Assembly: GCA_021847995.1 (NCBI GenBank)
Contig: JAJZNE010000065.1
Coordinates: forward strand, 1-40,568
Direction: 5' to 3'
Source: Pseudomonadota bacterium
Lineage (GTDB): Bacteria; Pseudomonadota; Alphaproteobacteria; Acetobacterales; Acetobacteraceae
DNA: 40,568 nucleotides
The position numbers and the translations under genes were made by a program. This document shows positions 7,327 to 15,544 of the stretch, in pieces (within the stretch, counting starts at the first letter, position 1; the number at the start of each line of letters is the position of its first letter). The notes under the pieces were generated by a model that searched no databases, was not told the DNA's origin, and was given only the letters and a program-made list of their open reading frames with translations.

Positions 7327-9057
7327 TCAATCGAGGGTGAGGCGGCGGGTGGCAAAGGCATAGAGCGGACGCCACAGCACGCGGTTGAAGGCGAGCACGA
7401 ACCCCGACATCACCGCGACGCCGAGCACGATGCGCGGGAAATCCCCGGCGTCAGTGGCATGCGCGATATAGGCGCCGAGACCATGGGCGGAGAGTTTCGT
7501 GTTGCCCCAGGTGGCGACCTCGGCGACGATGGCGGCGTTCCATGAGCCGCCCGAGGCGGTGATGGCGCCGGTGACGAAATACGGAAAGATGCCGGGCAGG
7601 ATCACGCGCCGCCACCACAGCCGGCCGCGCACGCGGAAATTGCTCGCCGCCTCGCGAAGATCGGCAGGAAACGCCGAGGCCCCGGCAACGACATTGAACA
7701 GGATATACCACTGCGTGCCCAGGATCATCAGCGGCGTCAGCCAGATTTCGGCATTGAGACGCAACCGCACGATGCCGACGACGAAGATCGGGAACAGCAG
7801 GTTGGCGGGAAAGGCGGCAAGGAATTGTGCGGCGATCTGGATGCGCCGCGCCCAGTTCGGCCGCAGCCCGACCCAGACGCCGATCGGCACCCACACCACG
7901 GCCGCCAGCGCGATCAGCACCGCGACGCGCAGCAGCGTGAACGAGCCGAGCAGCACCGCCTCGCCGAGATCGGCCCAGCCAAGATGATTGGCGGCGACAT
8001 AGGCGACGACCTGCCATGCGGCATAGAGCGCGAGGGCACCGACCAGGACCAGGAACGTGATATCGCCGGCAAGCGACGGGCGGCTGTCGATGCGGCGCAC
8101 ATAGCCGGCGGAGCGGCCGAGGCGCAGCCCCGCGACGGCGCCGAATCCGGCCGCGATGCCGTCGCCGAGGCGGCGCAGCACCGCGGTGCGGCGCAGCAGC
8201 TTGAGCACCCAGGGATCCGCGGCAACCGCGCCGGCCGTCGTCTCCATCCGGAACTTCGCCGACCACGCGACCAGGGGACGGAACAGGATCTGGTCATAGA
8301 GCACGATCACCACCAGCATGGCGAGGATCGCCCAGGCGACGGCGCCGAGGTCGCGCTGGTCCAGTGCCACGGCGACATAGGAGCCGATGCCCGGCAGTGT
8401 CCAGGTCTTGTCGCCGAGCGTGATCGCCTCCGACGCCACCACGAAGAACCAGCCACCGGACATCGACAGCATCGTGTTCCACACCAGTCCGGGCATGGCG
8501 AACGGCACATCGAGCCGCCAGAACCGCTGCCAGCCGGACAGACGGAAGCTCCGCGTCGCCTCCTCCAGGTCACGCGGCACCGTGGTCAGCGCCTGGTACA
8601 TGCTGAACGCCATGTTCCAGGCCTGGCTGGTGAAGATCGCGAAGATCGCGGCGAGTTCCAGGCCCATCACCCGGCCCGGGAACAGGCTCATGAAAAAGAC
8701 GGTGGTGAACGAAAGGAAGCCGAGGATGGGCACCGATTGCAGCACATCGAGCAGCGGGATCATGACCAGGCCGGCGCGGCGGCTCCTGGCCGCCAGCGGC
8801 GCATAGGTGAAGGTGAACAGCAGCGACGCCGCCATTGCCCCGAACATGCGCAACGTGGTGCGCAGCGCGTAGTCCGGCAGTTGCCGCGGATCGAGGCTGA
8901 CCGTGATCGCGCCGGGGGCATCGATCGGGCGGAAGGTCTGCGGCGTCACATGCGCCACCGCGGCGATGGCGGCGAACACGCACAGCAGCGCCGCCGCGTC
9001 CCAGACATTCGGCAGGCGCCGCGGATGGGCCAGGACCGGGTGGACGGTGCTCGACAT
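7327..9057 (-). CDS. Fused two-domain ABC importer permease
   Basis: A 576-residue inner-membrane protein containing two binding-protein-dependent permease domains in tandem. Each half has about six hydrophobic segments and its own EAA coupling loop: EEATRSFRLSGWQRFWRLD near residue 165 and REAASNFRVRGRLWWRRVI near 490. Each loop should dock one copy of the ATPase encoded just downstream, so one polypeptide could replace the usual permease dimer. Between the halves (about 265-330) is an arginine-rich cytoplasmic linker. The halves resemble the SsuC/TauC/NrtB group. No periplasmic binding protein gene lies within several kilobases on either side. The substrate cannot be inferred. Confidence 0.88.
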   Translation of the reverse strand: MSSTVHPVLAHPRRLPNVWDAAALLCVFAAIAAVAHVTPQTFRPIDAPGAITVSLDPRQLPDYALRTTLRMFGAMAASLLFTFTYAPLAARSRRAGLVMIPLLDVLQSVPILGFLSFTTVFFMSLFPGRVMGLELAAIFAIFTSQAWNMAFSMYQALTTVPRDLEEATRSFRLSGWQRFWRLDVPFAMPGLVWNTMLSMSGGWFFVVASEAITLGDKTWTLPGIGSYVAVALDQRDLGAVAWAILAMLVVIVLYDQILFRPLVAWSAKFRMETTAGAVAADPWVLKLLRRTAVLRRLGDGIAAGFGAVAGLRLGRSAGYVRRIDSRPSLAGDITFLVLVGALALYAAWQVVAYVAANHLGWADLGEAVLLGSFTLLRVAVLIALAAVVWVPIGVWVGLRPNWARRIQIAAQFLAAFPANLLFPIFVVGIVRLRLNAEIWLTPLMILGTQWYILFNVVAGASAFPADLREAASNFRVRGRLWWRRVILPGIFPYFVTGAITASGGSWNAAIVAEVATWGNTKLSAHGLGAYIAHATDAGDFPRIVLGVAVMSGFVLAFNRVLWRPLYAFATRRLTLD

Positions 9058-9155
9058 GCCGACGCTTCCGGAAATGAGGCGGGAGACCGGCGGCGATTAC
9101 CGCGGCGCGGGCCGGCCTGTCATCCCGTTTGCCGTTTCCGCCCGGTGACAATGTG

Positions 9156-9605
9156 TCAGCGCATGCCGGTGCTGCCGAACCCGCCCTCGCCCCGCCCGGT
9201 GCCCGGCAGCGTCGCCACCTCGTGCCAGCGCGCGCGCACCACCGGGGCCAGCACGGCCTGGGCGATGCGCATGCCGCGTTCCACGGTGAAGGGTGCATCG
9301 CCCGCGTTCATCACGATCACCTGCAACTCGCCCCGGTAATCCTCATCCACCGTGCCCGGGCCGTTCGGCAGCACGATGCCGTGGCGCAGAGCGAGGCCGG
9401 AGCGCGGGCGGATCTGCAATTCATAGCCCGCCGGCAGGGCCACGGCGATGCCGGTCGGCACCAGCACGCGCCCTCCCGGCGGGACAACGAGCGGCGCCGT
9501 GACCGCGGCCAGCAGATCCATCCCTGCCGCGCCGGCCGTCGCATAGGCCGGCAGCGTCAGTCCCTCGCCGTGCGGCAGGCGGCGGACGGCGATCGGCACC
9601 GTCAT
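9156..9605 (-). CDS. dut: Deoxyuridine 5'-triphosphate nucleotidohydrolase
   Basis: A 149-residue trimeric dUTPase that hydrolyses dUTP to dUMP and pyrophosphate, keeping uracil out of DNA and supplying dUMP for thymidylate. All five family motifs are visible in order: [32 protein letters not shown] (with the catalytic Asp), [10 protein letters not shown], and the glycine-rich GEGGFGSTG at the C-terminus. Length is normal. The ATG at 9605 overlaps the coaBC stop codon by four bases (ATGA), so the gene is translationally coupled as the last gene of the ubiE-coaBC-dut operon. Confidence 0.97.
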   Translation of the reverse strand: MTVPIAVRRLPHGEGLTLPAYATAGAAGMDLLAAVTAPLVVPPGGRVLVPTGIAVALPAGYELQIRPRSGLALRHGIVLPNGPGTVDEDYRGELQVIVMNAGDAPFTVERGMRIAQAVLAPVVRARWHEVATLPGTGRGEGGFGSTGMR

Positions 9606-10816
9606 GTCAGCGCCGCCGCGATCCGTGCCGCGAGCCGGCGTGCCACCTCCTCCTTGGCGGCACGCGGCCAGTGCTCGATGCCGGCATCGGTCAGCAGATG
9701 CACTTCGTTCTCCCTCCCGCCCATCGCCCCGCCTGCCTCGCTCACGTCGTTGGCGACGATCCAGTCGCACCCCTTGCGCCGGCGCTTGTCGGCGGCGTGG
9801 GCCACGACATCCTCGGTCTCGGCGGCGAAGCCGATGACGAGGCGCGGGCGGCGCGGGCCGGGCGCCGCCAGGGTCGCCAGGATGTCCGGGTTGGGCACCA
9901 GCGCGAGTGCCGGCGGCGCCCCGCCCGGTACCTTCTTGAGCTTGTGCCCCGCGGTGGCGGCCACCCGCCAGTCGGCGACCGCGGCGGCGCACACCGCCGC
10001 ATCGGCCGGCAACGCCGTCTCGCAGGCCGCCAGCATTGCCGCTGCCGTCTCGACACGGCGCAGCTCGACGCCGGGCGGGTCGGCGATCGCGACCGGCCCG
10101 CTCACCAGCGTCACCCGCGCGCCGAGCGCGGCCAGCGCGGCGGCGATGGCATGGCCCTGCCGGCCGCTGCTGCGGTTGGCGAGGTAGCGCACCGGGTCGA
10201 TCGGCTCCAGCGTCGGCCCGCTGGTGACGAGGACATGCCGACCCGCGAGCGGCCGCGGCGCCGGCGCCAGCAGCGCGGCGATCGCGGCCAGGATGGCGGG
10301 CGGCTCGGCAAGACGGCCGGGGCCGTATTCGTTGCATGCCATCGCGCCGTCCTCCGGCCCCGCCACGGCGACGCCGCGCGCCGCCAGCAGCGCCATGTTG
10401 GCGCGGGTCGCGGCATGCTGCCACATCCGCACGTTCATCGCCGGGGCCACCAGCACCGGCTTGTCGGTCGCGAGCAGCAGCGTGCTGGCGAGATCATCGG
10501 CCAGACCCGCGGCCATCTTCGCCAGGATGTCGGCCGAGGCTGGCGCGACCACGACAAGATCGGCGGCGCGGGAGAGCTGGATGTGGCCCATCTCGCTCTC
10601 CTCGGTGAGCGAGAAGATCTCGCTGTGGACGGGCGCTTCGGTCAGCGCCTGCAACGACAGGGCGGTGACGAACCGCGCGCCGCCGGCGGTCAGCACGGAT
10701 GTCACGGCGCATCCGTCGCGGCGCAGCAGCCGCACCAGCTCCAGCGCCTTGTAGGCGGCGATGCCGCCGCTGACGATCAGCAGCACCCGCCGTCCGGCGA
10801 GGCTCACAGCCGCCAT
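9602..10816 (-). CDS. coaBC: Bifunctional phosphopantothenoylcysteine synthetase/decarboxylase
   Basis: A 404-residue fusion catalysing two steps of coenzyme A synthesis. The N-terminal CoaC part (about 1-185) is an FMN decarboxylase with the catalytic His78 in [11 protein letters not shown], the substrate-binding PAMNVRMW (Asn128), and the active-site Cys161 in [13 protein letters not shown]. The C-terminal CoaB part (about 190-404) is the CTP-dependent ligase, with [19 protein letters not shown], the lysine loop HKLKKVPGG and the [17 protein letters not shown] dimerisation/CTP region. Length is typical. The ATG at 10816 lies inside the end of ubiE (13 bases of overlap), and the stop overlaps the dut start. 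In many alphaproteobacteria ubiB separates ubiE from coaBC; here it is absent. Confidence 0.97.
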   Translation of the reverse strand: MAAVSLAGRRVLLIVSGGIAAYKALELVRLLRRDGCAVTSVLTAGGARFVTALSLQALTEAPVHSEIFSLTEESEMGHIQLSRAADLVVVAPASADILAKMAAGLADDLASTLLLATDKPVLVAPAMNVRMWQHAATRANMALLAARGVAVAGPEDGAMACNEYGPGRLAEPPAILAAIAALLAPAPRPLAGRHVLVTSGPTLEPIDPVRYLANRSSGRQGHAIAAALAALGARVTLVSGPVAIADPPGVELRRVETAAAMLAACETALPADAAVCAAAVADWRVAATAGHKLKKVPGGAPPALALVPNPDILATLAAPGPRRPRLVIGFAAETEDVVAHAADKRRRKGCDWIVANDVSEAGGAMGGRENEVHLLTDAGIEHWPRAAKEEVARRLAARIAAALT

Positions 10817-11556
10817 CCGCTGTGGATCGCGGCGATGCCGCCGGTCAGGTTGCGCACGCGCACGCGCGCGAACCCGGCCTGCGCCATCATGCCGACAAGC
10901 GTCGCCTGATCAGGAAAGGTCCGGATGCTCTCGACCAGATAGCGGTAGCTCGGCGCGTCCCCGGCCACCAGCGCGCCGAGGCGGGGCAGCACGGCAAAGC
11001 TCCAGGCGTCATAGACGGGTTGCAGGGCGGCGACTTCGACGCGGCTGAACTCCAGGCAGAGGAATCGTCCGCCCGGCCGCAGCACCCGCCGCGCCTCTGC
11101 CAGCACGGCGGCCTTGTCGGTACAGTTGCGTAGCCCGAAGGCGATCGACACCACGTCGAAACTGCGCTCGGGGAGCGGCAGGCGTTCGGCGTCGGCGACC
11201 AGGAAACCGAGCGTCGCCACCCGCCCGCGCGCCACCGCCCGGTCGCGCCCGACGGCGAGCATCGCGGGATTGACATCCGTCAGCAGCGCCGGGCCGCCGC
11301 CGCGGGCGAGCCAGCCGAAGCAGATATCGCCGGTCCCGCCGGCGAGATCGAGCAGGCGCCGGTTCGGCCGCGGATCGAGCGCGGTGACGAACGCCCGTTT
11401 CCAGGCGCGATGCACGCCAAGCGACATCAGGTCGTTCATCAGGTCGTAGCGCGGCGCGACGCGGGCGAACACGTCGCGCACCAGCCCGCGCTTCTCCGCC
11501 GGCGCGACCTGGCGGTAGCCGAAATCGACGGTGGCGGGGGCGGGGTTGTCGCTCAT
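10804..11556 (-). CDS. ubiE: Ubiquinone/menaquinone C-methyltransferase
   Basis: A 250-residue SAM-dependent methyltransferase that C-methylates the ring of the demethylated ubiquinone precursor. Diagnostic features are [25 protein letters not shown] near residue 30, the SAM motif LDLAGGTGD, the segment [16 protein letters not shown], and [20 protein letters not shown]. The C-terminal [14 protein letters not shown] is also typical. It is the first gene of a minus-strand operon with coaBC and dut. Only 29 bases separate its start from the divergent mutM start, so promoter elements of the two genes must overlap each other or reach into coding sequence. The polyprenyl synthase at 3-4 kb would supply the side chain for the same pathway. 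Confidence 0.96.
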   Translation of the reverse strand: MSDNPAPATVDFGYRQVAPAEKRGLVRDVFARVAPRYDLMNDLMSLGVHRAWKRAFVTALDPRPNRRLLDLAGGTGDICFGWLARGGGPALLTDVNPAMLAVGRDRAVARGRVATLGFLVADAERLPLPERSFDVVSIAFGLRNCTDKAAVLAEARRVLRPGGRFLCLEFSRVEVAALQPVYDAWSFAVLPRLGALVAGDAPSYRYLVESIRTFPDQATLVGMMAQAGFARVRVRNLTGGIAAIHSGWRL

Positions 11557-11585
11557 GGCCGGGAGCTATAGCCTGTTTGCCTGCC

Positions 11586-12425
11586 ATGCCGGAACTCCCC
11601 GAGGTCGAGACCGTGATGCGCGGGCTGCGGGCGCGGCTGGAAGGTCGCACCCTGCGCCATGCCGCGATCGCCCGCGCCGATCTGCGCCGCGCCTTTCCGC
11701 CGGGGCTGGCGGCGCGGCTGCGCGGGGCGCGCGTCACCGGCTTCCGCCGCCGCGCCAAATACATCCTGATGCGTCTCGATGGCGGTGACAGCGTGCTGAT
11801 CCATCTCGGCATGTCCGGGCGCCTGCTGCTGCTTCCGGCCGGCGTCGCCCGACCTGCGCCCCACGAGCATCTGTCGCTGGAAACGGACGACGGCTGGCAT
11901 GTCGGCCTGGTCGATCCGCGGCGCTTCGGCCTGGTCGATCTGGTGGCGACGGCGCAGGAAGACGCGCATCCACTGCTCGCCGCCCTCGGGCCGGAGCCGC
12001 TGGAGGCGGGTTTCACGCCGGCGCTGCTGTCGGCGGCGCTTGCCGGACGGCGCACGCCGGTCAAGGCGGCGCTGCTCGATCAGCGCATCGTCGCCGGTCT
12101 CGGCAACATCTATGTCTGCGAGGCGCTGCACCGTGCCGGCATCAGCCCCCTGCGCGCCGCGCATACCGTCCCCGGCGCCCGCGCCGCCCGCCTCGTGCCC
12201 GCCATCCGTGCCGTGCTGACGGAGGCGATTGCGGCCGGCGGCTCGTCGCTGCGCGACTACGTGCAGCCGGACGGGGAGCTCGGCTATTTCCAGCACGCAT
12301 GGCGCGTCTATGGGCGGGAAGGGGAGGGGTGTGCGGCGTGTCCGGGGCTGCCCGGATGCGCGGGCGTGCGCCGGGTGGTGCAGGCGGCGCGCAGCAGCTT
12401 CTATTGCCCGCGCACGCAGCGCTAG
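11586..12425 (+). CDS. mutM: Formamidopyrimidine-DNA glycosylase
   Basis: A 279-residue base-excision repair enzyme that removes 8-oxoguanine and formamidopyrimidines and nicks the abasic site. The start must be the ATG at 11586, because the mature protein has to begin PELPEVE: the N-terminal proline is the nucleophile and the next glutamate is catalytic. Lys58 (RRRAKYILM) and the helix-two-turn-helix [18 protein letters not shown] are intact. The C-terminal zinc finger is odd. It has cysteines at 249, 252, 258 and 274, but the last ligand position reads CPRTQR (Thr277) where CPxCQR is usual. Cys249 may compensate. The ATG is only 15 bases from a TATAGC box, so the leader may be very short. 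Confidence 0.95.
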   Translation: MPELPEVETVMRGLRARLEGRTLRHAAIARADLRRAFPPGLAARLRGARVTGFRRRAKYILMRLDGGDSVLIHLGMSGRLLLLPAGVARPAPHEHLSLETDDGWHVGLVDPRRFGLVDLVATAQEDAHPLLAALGPEPLEAGFTPALLSAALAGRRTPVKAALLDQRIVAGLGNIYVCEALHRAGISPLRAAHTVPGARAARLVPAIRAVLTEAIAAGGSSLRDYVQPDGELGYFQHAWRVYGREGEGCAACPGLPGCAGVRRVVQAARSSFYCPRTQR

Positions 12426-12466
12426 CTAGACCGATATCCCGCCCGCAGCAGCGAAAGAGAGCGCCG

Positions 12467-13246
12467 ATGGCCGCATTCGAGACGATCCTGGTGGAGCAGC
12501 AGGGCCGCGTCGGGGTGATCCGGCTGCACCGCCCGCAGGCGATGAATGCATTGTGCGACCAGCTGATGGACGAACTCGGCAGCCAGCTTGCGGCGTTCGA
12601 GGCCGATCGTGGCATCGGCGCGGTGGTGCTCACCGGATCGGAAAAGGCGTTTGCCGCCGGCGCCGACATCAAGGAGATGAAGGAGCGGAGCTATCCCGCG
12701 ATCCTGGAGGACGACTGGATCGGCAAGCGCTGGGAACGCATCCTCGGCATGCGCAAGCCGACCATCGCCGCGGTCGCCGGATATGCGCTCGGCGGCGGCT
12801 GCGAACTCGCCATGATGTGCGACATCATCGTTGCTGCCGAAAACGCGAAGTTCGGCCAGCCGGAAATCAACCTGGGCGTGATTCCGGGCGCCGGCGGCAC
12901 GCAGCGGCTGACGCGCGCTATCGGCAAGGCGAAGGCGATGGACATGGTGCTGACCGGCCGCATGATGGACGCGGCCGAGGCGGAGCGTTGCAATCTGGTC
13001 GCCCGCATCTTCCCCGCCGGGACGCTGGTGGCCGAGGCGGTGAAGATCGCAGAGCGAATCGCCGCCCTCTCCCCGGTCGCGGTCGCGCTCGCCAAGCAGG
13101 CGGTCAACCGCGCCTTTGAAACGACGCTGAGCGAGGGCGTGCGGGCCGAGCGGGCGCTCTTTTTGTCCCTGTTCGGCACGCCGCACCAGCGCGAGGGCAT
13201 GGCGGCCTTCATCGACAAGCGGCGGCCTGATTTCGGCGCCGGCTGA
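12467..13246 (+). CDS. Enoyl-CoA hydratase
   Basis: A 259-residue crotonase-fold enzyme. The two catalytic glutamates of enoyl-CoA hydratase are present with the right spacing: Glu113 in [12 protein letters not shown] and Glu133 in [20 protein letters not shown]. The oxyanion-hole segment [11 protein letters not shown] precedes them. Length and sequence resemble short-chain hydratases (mitochondrial ECHS1-like, FadB1/PaaF group), which add water to trans-2-enoyl-CoA in fatty acid or amino acid breakdown. The ATG at 12467 follows a GAAAGAGAG ribosome site. It stands between mutM and rpsT, with no other beta-oxidation gene nearby, so the specific pathway is not shown. Confidence 0.93.
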   Translation: MAAFETILVEQQGRVGVIRLHRPQAMNALCDQLMDELGSQLAAFEADRGIGAVVLTGSEKAFAAGADIKEMKERSYPAILEDDWIGKRWERILGMRKPTIAAVAGYALGGGCELAMMCDIIVAAENAKFGQPEINLGVIPGAGGTQRLTRAIGKAKAMDMVLTGRMMDAAEAERCNLVARIFPAGTLVAEAVKIAERIAALSPVAVALAKQAVNRAFETTLSEGVRAERALFLSLFGTPHQREGMAAFIDKRRPDFGAG

Positions 13247-13261
13247 GCGGCGTGGCCATTC

Positions 13262-13290
13262 TTGACTCGGCGCCCGACTGACCCTATCAC
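13262..13290 (+). promoter_or_regulatory. Putative sigma70-type promoter of rpsT
   Basis: TTGACT at 13262-13267 and TATCAC at 13285-13290 are separated by 17 bases, good spacing for a housekeeping promoter. It lies in the gap between the enoyl-CoA hydratase stop and the rpsT start, leaving a leader of about 75 bases. Confidence 0.5.
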
Positions 13291-13370
13291 CGCCACTCAT
13301 CGCCGCCGCCGAATGGTCGAGCTTGACCCGGCCAAGCGGATCCCCGCCGCGCTGCTTTTGAAGAGAGCCA

Positions 13371-13640
13371 ATGGCTAACAACGCATCCGCGCGCAAGCGC
13401 ATCCGGCAGACCGCCCGCCGCACCGAACGCAACCAGGCCCGCAAGTCACGCATGCGCACCTTCGTCAAGAAGGTGGAGGCGGCGATCGCCGGCGGCGACC
13501 GCACCGCTGCGGCCGAGGCGCTCCGGCTGGCGCAGCCGGAGATGCAGCGTGCCGCGACCAAGGGGGTGGTGCACGCCAATCTGGTCGCGCGGAAATTGTC
13601 GCGCCTGTCGGCCCGCATCAAGGCCCTGCCCACCGCCTGA
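13371..13640 (+). CDS. rpsT: 30S ribosomal protein S20
   Basis: An 89-residue, strongly basic helical protein that binds 16S rRNA in the small subunit. It begins [21 protein letters not shown] and contains the S20 pattern of three long helices, with [14 protein letters not shown], the [17 protein letters not shown] segment near the end, and no acidic tail. The ATG follows an AAGAGAG ribosome site 3-9 bases upstream. It precedes dnaA, a common alphaproteobacterial arrangement that puts ribosome and replication-initiation genes together. Confidence 0.97.
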   Translation: MANNASARKRIRQTARRTERNQARKSRMRTFVKKVEAAIAGGDRTAAAEALRLAQPEMQRAATKGVVHANLVARKLSRLSARIKALPTA

Positions 13641-13694
13641 CGCCGCCAGAGTGACCGGCGCCGCCATGGGCGTCGCACGACGTGGCCACGGGTT

Positions 13695-13712
13695 TGTACT
13701 GACGTCTGTACA
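13695..13712. promoter_or_regulatory. 18-base near-perfect palindrome, possible operator
   Basis: The sequence TGTACTGACGTCTGTACA matches its own reverse complement at all but one symmetric pair. The half-site CTGAC recurs as a direct repeat at 13713-13717. It sits about 33 bases upstream of the best dnaA -35 element, a plausible place for a dimeric regulator. I cannot assign it to a known protein. Confidence 0.45.
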
Positions 13713-13724
13713 CTGACAGCAAAC

Positions 13725-13737
13725 GATCTGGCAGATC
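13725..13737. promoter_or_regulatory. 13-base odd palindrome, possible operator
   Basis: GATCTG-G-CAGATC is a perfect inverted repeat around one central base, 13 bases after the larger palindrome and just upstream of the candidate dnaA -35. It could be a second operator or a small hairpin. Confidence 0.35.
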
Positions 13738-13744
13738 TTTGGGC

Positions 13745-13774
13745 ATGACAATAATCTTCTGCCGGTTGTAGAAT
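13745..13774 (+). promoter_or_regulatory. Putative dnaA promoter
   Basis: ATGACA (13745-13750) and TAGAAT (13769-13774) are 18 bases apart. If used, transcription would begin near 13781 and leave a leader of about 185 bases before dnaA. A second possible pair, TTGTCG (13864-13869) and TATCCA (13887-13892), has a 17-base spacer and would give a shorter leader. Confidence 0.45.
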
Positions 13775-13965
13775 ACTCGACCAGTGTTGTTCGGCCGCCT
13801 TGATTTTTCCAATTGCCAGTGCGCGCGTTTGGGTTTAGTCGTTGCCTACGTGTTGGACCGGCTTTGTCGTTGCAAGGACGGTCCACTATCCATCCTGGCG
13901 TCTTGGCGGGCGTTGCACGGGGCGGCTGCCGCGTTTGGGCCGCGCGGAGGGGAGTGCGGTATTCG

Positions 13966-15426
13966 ATGCCAGCGAGAAGCGCGCATGACGACGGCGGCGT
14001 GAGCGAGCATCCCCGCCGTGACGACACCCAGCTCGCCGCGCAATGGGCGCGGGTGCGCGGCCGGCTGCAAAGCGAGGTGGGCGATGTCGAATACCGCACT
14101 TGGCTGCGCCAGATGTCGCTCGGCGGGATCGACGGCGACGAGGTGACGGTGCGGCTGCCCACGCGCTTCCTGCGCGACTGGGTCCGCAGCCATTACAGCG
14201 ACCGCCTGAGCGCGCTGTGGCAGGCGGAGAACCGGGGTATCCGGCGCGTCGATATCCGGGTCGGCGAGTCCGCGACCGATGCGGCCGGGGACGCGGCGCC
14301 GGAACCCGCGGACCTGCCGCCGGCGCCGGCGGCAGCAGCCGAGCCTGTGCCGGCCGGCGCCGCAGTCCCCGGCGAGCGCGGAGCGGAAGCGGCGCTCGAC
14401 CCGCGCTTCACCTTCGACAGTTTCGTGGTCGGCAAGCCCAACGAGTTCGCCTATGCCTGCGCCCGCCGCGTCGCCGAGCAGCCGGCCTCCGTCGGGTTCA
14501 ACCCGCTGTTCCTCTATGGCGGTGTCGGCCTCGGCAAGACTCATCTGATGCATGCCGTCGCCTGGGAACTCAGCGGGCATGGCGAGGCGCCGCGCCACAG
14601 CCGGCCGGCCTCGGTCGCCTACATGTCGGCCGAGCGGTTCATGTACCGCTTCATCGCCGCCATCCGCAGCCAGGCGACGATGGAATTCAAGGAGCAGCTG
14701 CGCAGCGTCGATGTGCTGATGATCGACGACCTGCAATTCCTCATCGGCAAGGACGCGACGCAGGAGGAATTCTTCCACACCTTCAATGCGCTGGTCGATG
14801 CCGGCAAGCAGATCGTGGTGTCCGCCGACAAATCGCCGTCGGACCTTTCGGGCCTGGAGGACCGGGTGCGCACCCGGCTCGGCTGCGGCATGGTCGCCGA
14901 TCTGCACGCGACAACCTTCGAACTGCGCATCTCCATCCTCGGGGCGAAGGCGGCGCGCGCCGGCGTCGCCGTGCCGGCCAAGGTGATCGAGTTTCTGGCG
15001 CACAAGATCACCTCCAACGTGCGCGAACTGGAAGGGGCGCTGAACCGGCTGATCGCACATGCCAACCTGTTCGGCCGCGCCATCACGCTCGAAAGCACGC
15101 AGGAAGTGCTGCACGACATCCTCAAGGCGCACGACCGCCGTGTCACCATCGAGGAGATCCAGAAGCGTGTTGCCGAGCACTGGAACATCCGCCTGACCGA
15201 CATGGCCTCGGCGCGGCGTGCGCGGACGGTGGCACGGCCGCGGCAGGTGGCGATGTACCTGGCCAAGCAGCTCACCAGCCGCTCGCTGCCCGAGATCGGG
15301 CGGAAGTTCGGCAACCGCGATCATACCACGGTCATGCACGCAGTGCAGCGCGTGAGCGACCTGATGGCGGTGGACGCCGGCTTTGCCGAGGACGTGGAAC
15401 TGCTCCGCCGCATGCTGGAAAGCTGA
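13966..15426 (+). CDS. dnaA: Chromosomal replication initiator protein DnaA
   Basis: About 486 residues of the AAA+ initiator that binds DnaA boxes and opens the origin. Domain I (about 20-95) includes the W-x-R-V-R and VEYRTWLRQM segments. Domain II (about 100-145) is a variable alanine/proline linker. Domain III has Walker A GGVGLGKT (185-192) and Walker B MIDDLQF (Asp254-255), plus EEFFHTFNAL and the arginine-finger region LEDRVRTRL. Domain IV has the DNA-binding signature NRDHTTVMHAV from about 450. The ATG at 13966 follows a GGAGGGGAG stretch at a slightly long distance of about 12 bases. GTG codons at 13954 and 13999 are alternatives. It heads the dnaA-dnaN-recF-gyrB cluster. Confidence 0.96.
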   Translation: MPARSAHDDGGVSEHPRRDDTQLAAQWARVRGRLQSEVGDVEYRTWLRQMSLGGIDGDEVTVRLPTRFLRDWVRSHYSDRLSALWQAENRGIRRVDIRVGESATDAAGDAAPEPADLPPAPAAAAEPVPAGAAVPGERGAEAALDPRFTFDSFVVGKPNEFAYACARRVAEQPASVGFNPLFLYGGVGLGKTHLMHAVAWELSGHGEAPRHSRPASVAYMSAERFMYRFIAAIRSQATMEFKEQLRSVDVLMIDDLQFLIGKDATQEEFFHTFNALVDAGKQIVVSADKSPSDLSGLEDRVRTRLGCGMVADLHATTFELRISILGAKAARAGVAVPAKVIEFLAHKITSNVRELEGALNRLIAHANLFGRAITLESTQEVLHDILKAHDRRVTIEEIQKRVAEHWNIRLTDMASARRARTVARPRQVAMYLAKQLTSRSLPEIGRKFGNRDHTTVMHAVQRVSDLMAVDAGFAEDVELLRRMLES

Positions 15427-15445
15427 CCGCCGCGCGCGGGACTGC

Positions 15446-15473
15446 TTGCGGCGGGCCGGCTCCTTGCTAGACT
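15446..15473 (+). promoter_or_regulatory. Putative dnaN promoter
   Basis: TTGCGG (15446-15451) and TAGACT (15468-15473), with a 16-base spacer, lie in the 118-base gap between dnaA and dnaN. It suggests dnaN-recF can be transcribed independently of dnaA. Confidence 0.4.
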
Positions 15474-15544
15474 GTCCGGCCGGCGACTCGGCCTGATGCC
15501 GGGACGTTGTGCAACCCGACCGGCCCAGTGAGGATGCCGCCGCC

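Larger units (their letters stand above)
13641..13965 (+). promoter_or_regulatory. rpsT-dnaA intergenic leader, relatively AT-rich
   Basis: A 325-base stretch with no convincing gene. The part from about 13690 to 13870 is clearly poorer in GC than the flanking genes. It contains two palindromes (13695-13712 and 13725-13737), a good candidate promoter behind them (13745-13774) and a second possible promoter closer to dnaA (13864-13892). I looked for DnaA boxes (TTATCCACA) and found none close to consensus. No rho-independent terminator for rpsT is evident. Confidence 0.6.

Noticed and set aside
13641-13965. Replication origin in the dnaA leader
   Set aside because: There is an AT-richer stretch, but no cluster of DnaA boxes near consensus. 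The nearest resemblance, CTATCCATC near 13886, matches only six of nine positions.
13784-14002. A 72-codon frame across the dnaA start
   Set aside because: It begins in the leader, runs out of frame into dnaA, and has no family resemblance. The AT-rich part looks regulatory.
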